From Avispirillum sp959601495 (lineage in GTDB: Bacteria > Bacillota > Clostridia > Oscillospirales > CAG-272), in assembly GCA_959601495.1 (NCBI GenBank), contig CAUGPT010000007.1, forward strand, positions 1 through 64,000: a DNA stretch of 64,000 nt, written 5' to 3'. This document shows positions 63,001-64,000 of this stretch, piece after piece. The first letter of the stretch is position 1. Each line of letters opens with the position of its first letter. The notes under the pieces are model-generated. The model ran no database searches, was not told the DNA's origin, and saw only the letters and a list, made by a program, of their open reading frames with translations. The position numbers were made by a program, and so were the translations under genes.

Positions 63001-64000
63001 GCGATGAACTTTGATGAAAACGGCGAGTTGGTCGGAATGGTTATGGATGCGGATACTCTGTCAGACTTTAAGGAGCTTGCGAAAGAAAAAGGCATACCTG
63101 TTGCTTCTAACCGTGCAGTACCCCATTACACCGTAGAGCAGACTTCCGATGCCTTTGCAGACCCGTTTATCATACGGGATAACAGCATACCAGAGGGACA
63201 AGACGGACAGTATTATGATGTAGGCGGTATTTATCAGACCTTTGAAACTGAGGAAGAAGCACAGGAATATGCAGACACCTTAAATAGTGCCGAAAATAAT
63301 GTCAATCTGTTCGCCCAGAAAGATGCAGAGCGAAGCAGACAAGAACAGGATACTTCTGACCTTATCGGCAAGGAAATCGTCATAGACAACCGCCGCTATC
63401 TCATTGAAAGCGTTGGGAAAGTCAGCGATGATGTGTCAATGCGTGACATCACTTTTAAGGACAGCGTAGGTTTCCCTATTAACCGAGTGGAGAAAATCGG
63501 CTATATCCGAAGTCTTTTGGAGCAGGAACAGCCAGAGCTACCGCCCGAAGAAAAAGCTGAGAAGTCTGCCGTTCCCTCTGCTTTACGACACAACTACCGC
63601 ATTACCGAGGATACTTTAGGCGTTGGCGGTGCAAAAGAAAAGTTCCATAACAATATGGCGGCAATCAACCTTTTGCACGAACTGGAGCTTGAAAACCGTC
63701 TTGCCACGCCCGAAGAACAAGAAACCCTTTCAAAATATGTTGGTTGGGGCGGTCTGTCAATGGCGTTTGACGAGAATAACGCAGCGTGGGCAAACGAGTT
63801 TCAGGAGCTTTACGCAAGCCTGTCGCCAGAGGAATACCGTGCGGCGATGGAGTCCACTTTGACGGCGTTCTATACGCCGCCCGTTGTGATTAAGGGAATG
63901 TATGAAGCCCTTGACCGTCTGGGATTTTCAGAGGGCAGCATTTTAGAGCCGTCCTGCGGCACGGGCAATTTCTTTGGTCTGCTTCCCGACAGTATGGCAG
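60100..64000 (+). CDS. Giant helicase/DNA-methylase element protein (N-terminal 1300 residues; 3' end outside window)
   Basis: Frame opens at ATG 60100 (MAAKYQLITELYRRTGV) behind AAGGAGG and stays open to the window end. The N-terminal 280 residues include YGSRPVPIWQM and RFDEQLLIYAQRPDAVAV-like segments. Residues about 280-400 are low-complexity (Ser/Asp/Arg/Thr-rich). A region of mixed folds follows, and near the end lies an N6-adenine methyltransferase start: KYVGWGG...LTAFYTPP and motif I ILEPSCGTGNFFG. Such proteins of 2000-3000 residues, with a helicase C-terminal to the methylase, are carried by many Firmicutes ICEs and may protect the incoming element. A second gene overlaps it at 60938-61291. 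Confidence 0.8.
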   Translation, partial: MAAKYQLITELYRRTGVAVAKNPQAWQGFLVAACRNYKCRFDEQLLIYAQRPDAVAVAQLETWNKQFRRWVNKDSKGIAVFNPKGRRNTLKYYFDVSDTHEGYYGSRPVPIWQMNEQYEQAVMERLSDRFGEVEGSDLASVLMETAKNAVEDNLPDYFSQLKDCTKDSFLEELDDFNVEVIYKRLAANSVAFMLISRCCLDTGEFFDREDFQDIINFNTPATINALGIATSDIAEMALREISLTIRDVQMAEKTQNRTFVPKPQARYDIGREQPERSKYNERNHLHQTGRLFYSRPDISDRARASAWQIRFDAQGLSGAAQESDIPQPADNGQAERTSAPDRTDSTTTVGASDEAATSRTGRDRGTESESPDAVGRTDEQYSQSGGGSDTDRADLQLDRSYPAEESIANETEVRANLPTVEEQIEMIAEAEDEKSSAFAISQEDIDSVLLLGSGFQNGKYRIYRQFQKQEDSKNNITFLKNEYGIGGGTHYFPDGTQGGQSHDGKGIHIEKHGSYTNPDLILSWSKMEKRLRELIKNNRYLNEKEKDHYPEYLKSVEAPQYEIDTQEKVNRQRFIDAHRDLPPADKRDTLSLRLSDFIRDLDGYEKSLLENVNRNDLADVTAEQMEQHLSDPATVQQLIDFLALVQGKTSDIYSRSNAWRFSQELLELYPLRYLYHEDDVVYIGADKYEVVAFDENAVSLRNPEFPLFGKELSRADFEEKLKENPANDHLKVVVTEKQKTEIPPEQKPDGIQFSIGFSEHPAFYDRQFNDRYTDLSFALGNYLLGVLDEKQHREREGDDNVGWYHKTDFDITVTIGGEDFHYDGRFDIGDGEGDLIAHIKNFYEYSLSPDCPFIPEWKKQGEDYYREKMESLRWGRDVFIPYLEQHKDLTPEDRKLFDEIMSFEKEWFVPAEETRSVTDREIDILRDVLSQMKMDDIGLSDENGVIVARDEENRWQGTEFYHFLIDEAMNFDENGELVGMVMDADTLSDFKELAKEKGIPVASNRAVPHYTVEQTSDAFADPFIIRDNSIPEGQDGQYYDVGGIYQTFETEEEAQEYADTLNSAENNVNLFAQKDAERSRQEQDTSDLIGKEIVIDNRRYLIESVGKVSDDVSMRDITFKDSVGFPINRVEKIGYIRSLLEQEQPELPPEEKAEKSAVPSALRHNYRITEDTLGVGGAKEKFHNNMAAINLLHELELENRLATPEEQETLSKYVGWGGLSMAFDENNAAWANEFQELYASLSPEEYRAAMESTLTAFYTPPVVIKGMYEALDRLGFSEGSILEPSCGTGNFFGLLPDSMA
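60938..61291 (+). CDS. tnpV: TnpV-like protein encoded inside the helicase/methylase gene in another frame
   Basis: 117 residues: MNEITYTKQGDYFIPDLTLA, PLGRYALMHRDYLEQHK, LLTTGRLNEHL, and MNNIRSQAEEVILTELIYN. This matches the TnpV family first named in the clostridial transposon Tn4451. Its own AAAGGAG site lies 8 nt before the ATG. The whole gene lies within the open frame of the giant protein but in the +1 frame, over the low-complexity part of that protein. Its coding signal is far stronger than that of the host frame here. Confidence 0.82.
   Translation: MNEITYTKQGDYFIPDLTLATEPELPLGRYALMHRDYLEQHKRVTYLNLLTTGRLNEHLHQTEQTALQRLELLTKQLQAEQGVTEELKAKAPMQWVGLMNNIRSQAEEVILTELIYN

Larger units (their letters stand above)
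51582..64000 (+). mobile_element. Left part of an integrative and conjugative element inserted in rlmD (right end outside window)
   Basis: The boundary is estimated at 51,560-51,600, where codon use and base composition change within rlmD. Content fits a Firmicutes ICE: ParA/ParB pair, sortase-anchored adhesin, small conserved proteins, TnpV-like protein and a giant helicase/DNA-methylase. rlmD (rumA) is an established integration site of ICEs in streptococci and other Firmicutes. No integrase, excisionase, relaxase or type IV secretion gene lies within the window, so mobility cannot be tested here. Attachment sequences are not identified because only one end is present. Confidence 0.75.

Overview
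The window reads as one chromosomal contig of an endospore-forming, Gram-positive (Firmicutes) member of the class Clostridia. The evidence is a spoIIR gene, the Firmicutes gene order dprA-topA-trmFO and rnc-(radical SAM)-smc-ftsY, LytR-CpsA-Psr proteins, Gram-positive lipobox lipoproteins, and a csaB-type pyruvyl transferase. The host part is GC-rich and uses many ATA codons. Genus cannot be fixed from sequence alone; a gut commensal is a reasonable inference.

Layout. 1-18.8 kb is a dense plus-strand housekeeping block: dprA (truncated by the window), topA, trmFO, rnc, a radical SAM gene, smc, ftsY, rdgB, yhbY, nadD, yqeK, two LCP-family genes, rsfS, leuS and rpsU. 18.8-29 kb holds metabolic genes: a D-2-hydroxyacid dehydrogenase, a cytoplasmic GH36-like glycosidase, spoIIR, and a purine-salvage cluster (xpt followed by a BMP-type nucleoside ABC transporter: lipoprotein, ATPase, two permeases). 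29.1-33.2 kb is one gene for a secreted 1353-residue protein with a lysozyme-like N-terminus, an SH3b domain and six tandem repeats. 33.4-37 kb on the minus strand carries metK, an AI-2E/PerM-type membrane protein and a minimal birA. 37.3-41.2 kb carries csaB and a copper ATPase with a CopZ-like C-terminal domain. 41.2-43.8 kb on the minus strand has a NAGPA-type glycosidase and an FAD-dependent dehydrogenase. 44.1-50.4 kb has gpsA, an orphan solute-binding lipoprotein, a lone phage-tail-like gene, a small unknown gene and a split transketolase.

At about 51.58 kb the style of the DNA changes inside rlmD (rumA). The methyltransferase reads without a break into a roughly 100-residue extension, and everything downstream has different codon use. 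I read this as the left end of an integrative and conjugative element (ICE) inserted at the 3' end of rlmD. The visible part carries parA/parB, a 1381-residue sortase-anchored thioester adhesin with about ten CnaB/SpaA domains, a run of small accessory genes including one 30-codon membrane peptide, and the first 1300 codons of a very large helicase/DNA-methylase-type protein. A complete tnpV-like gene lies inside that last gene in another reading frame. No integrase, relaxase or right end is inside the window.

Most transcription units can be bounded: near-consensus sigma-A promoters with exact 17-bp spacers precede topA, smc, rpsU, xpt, the repeat protein, the AI-2E/metK pair, birA, copA, the FAD gene, gpsA, the transketolase and the first ICE gene, and hairpin-plus-T-run terminators close most units.
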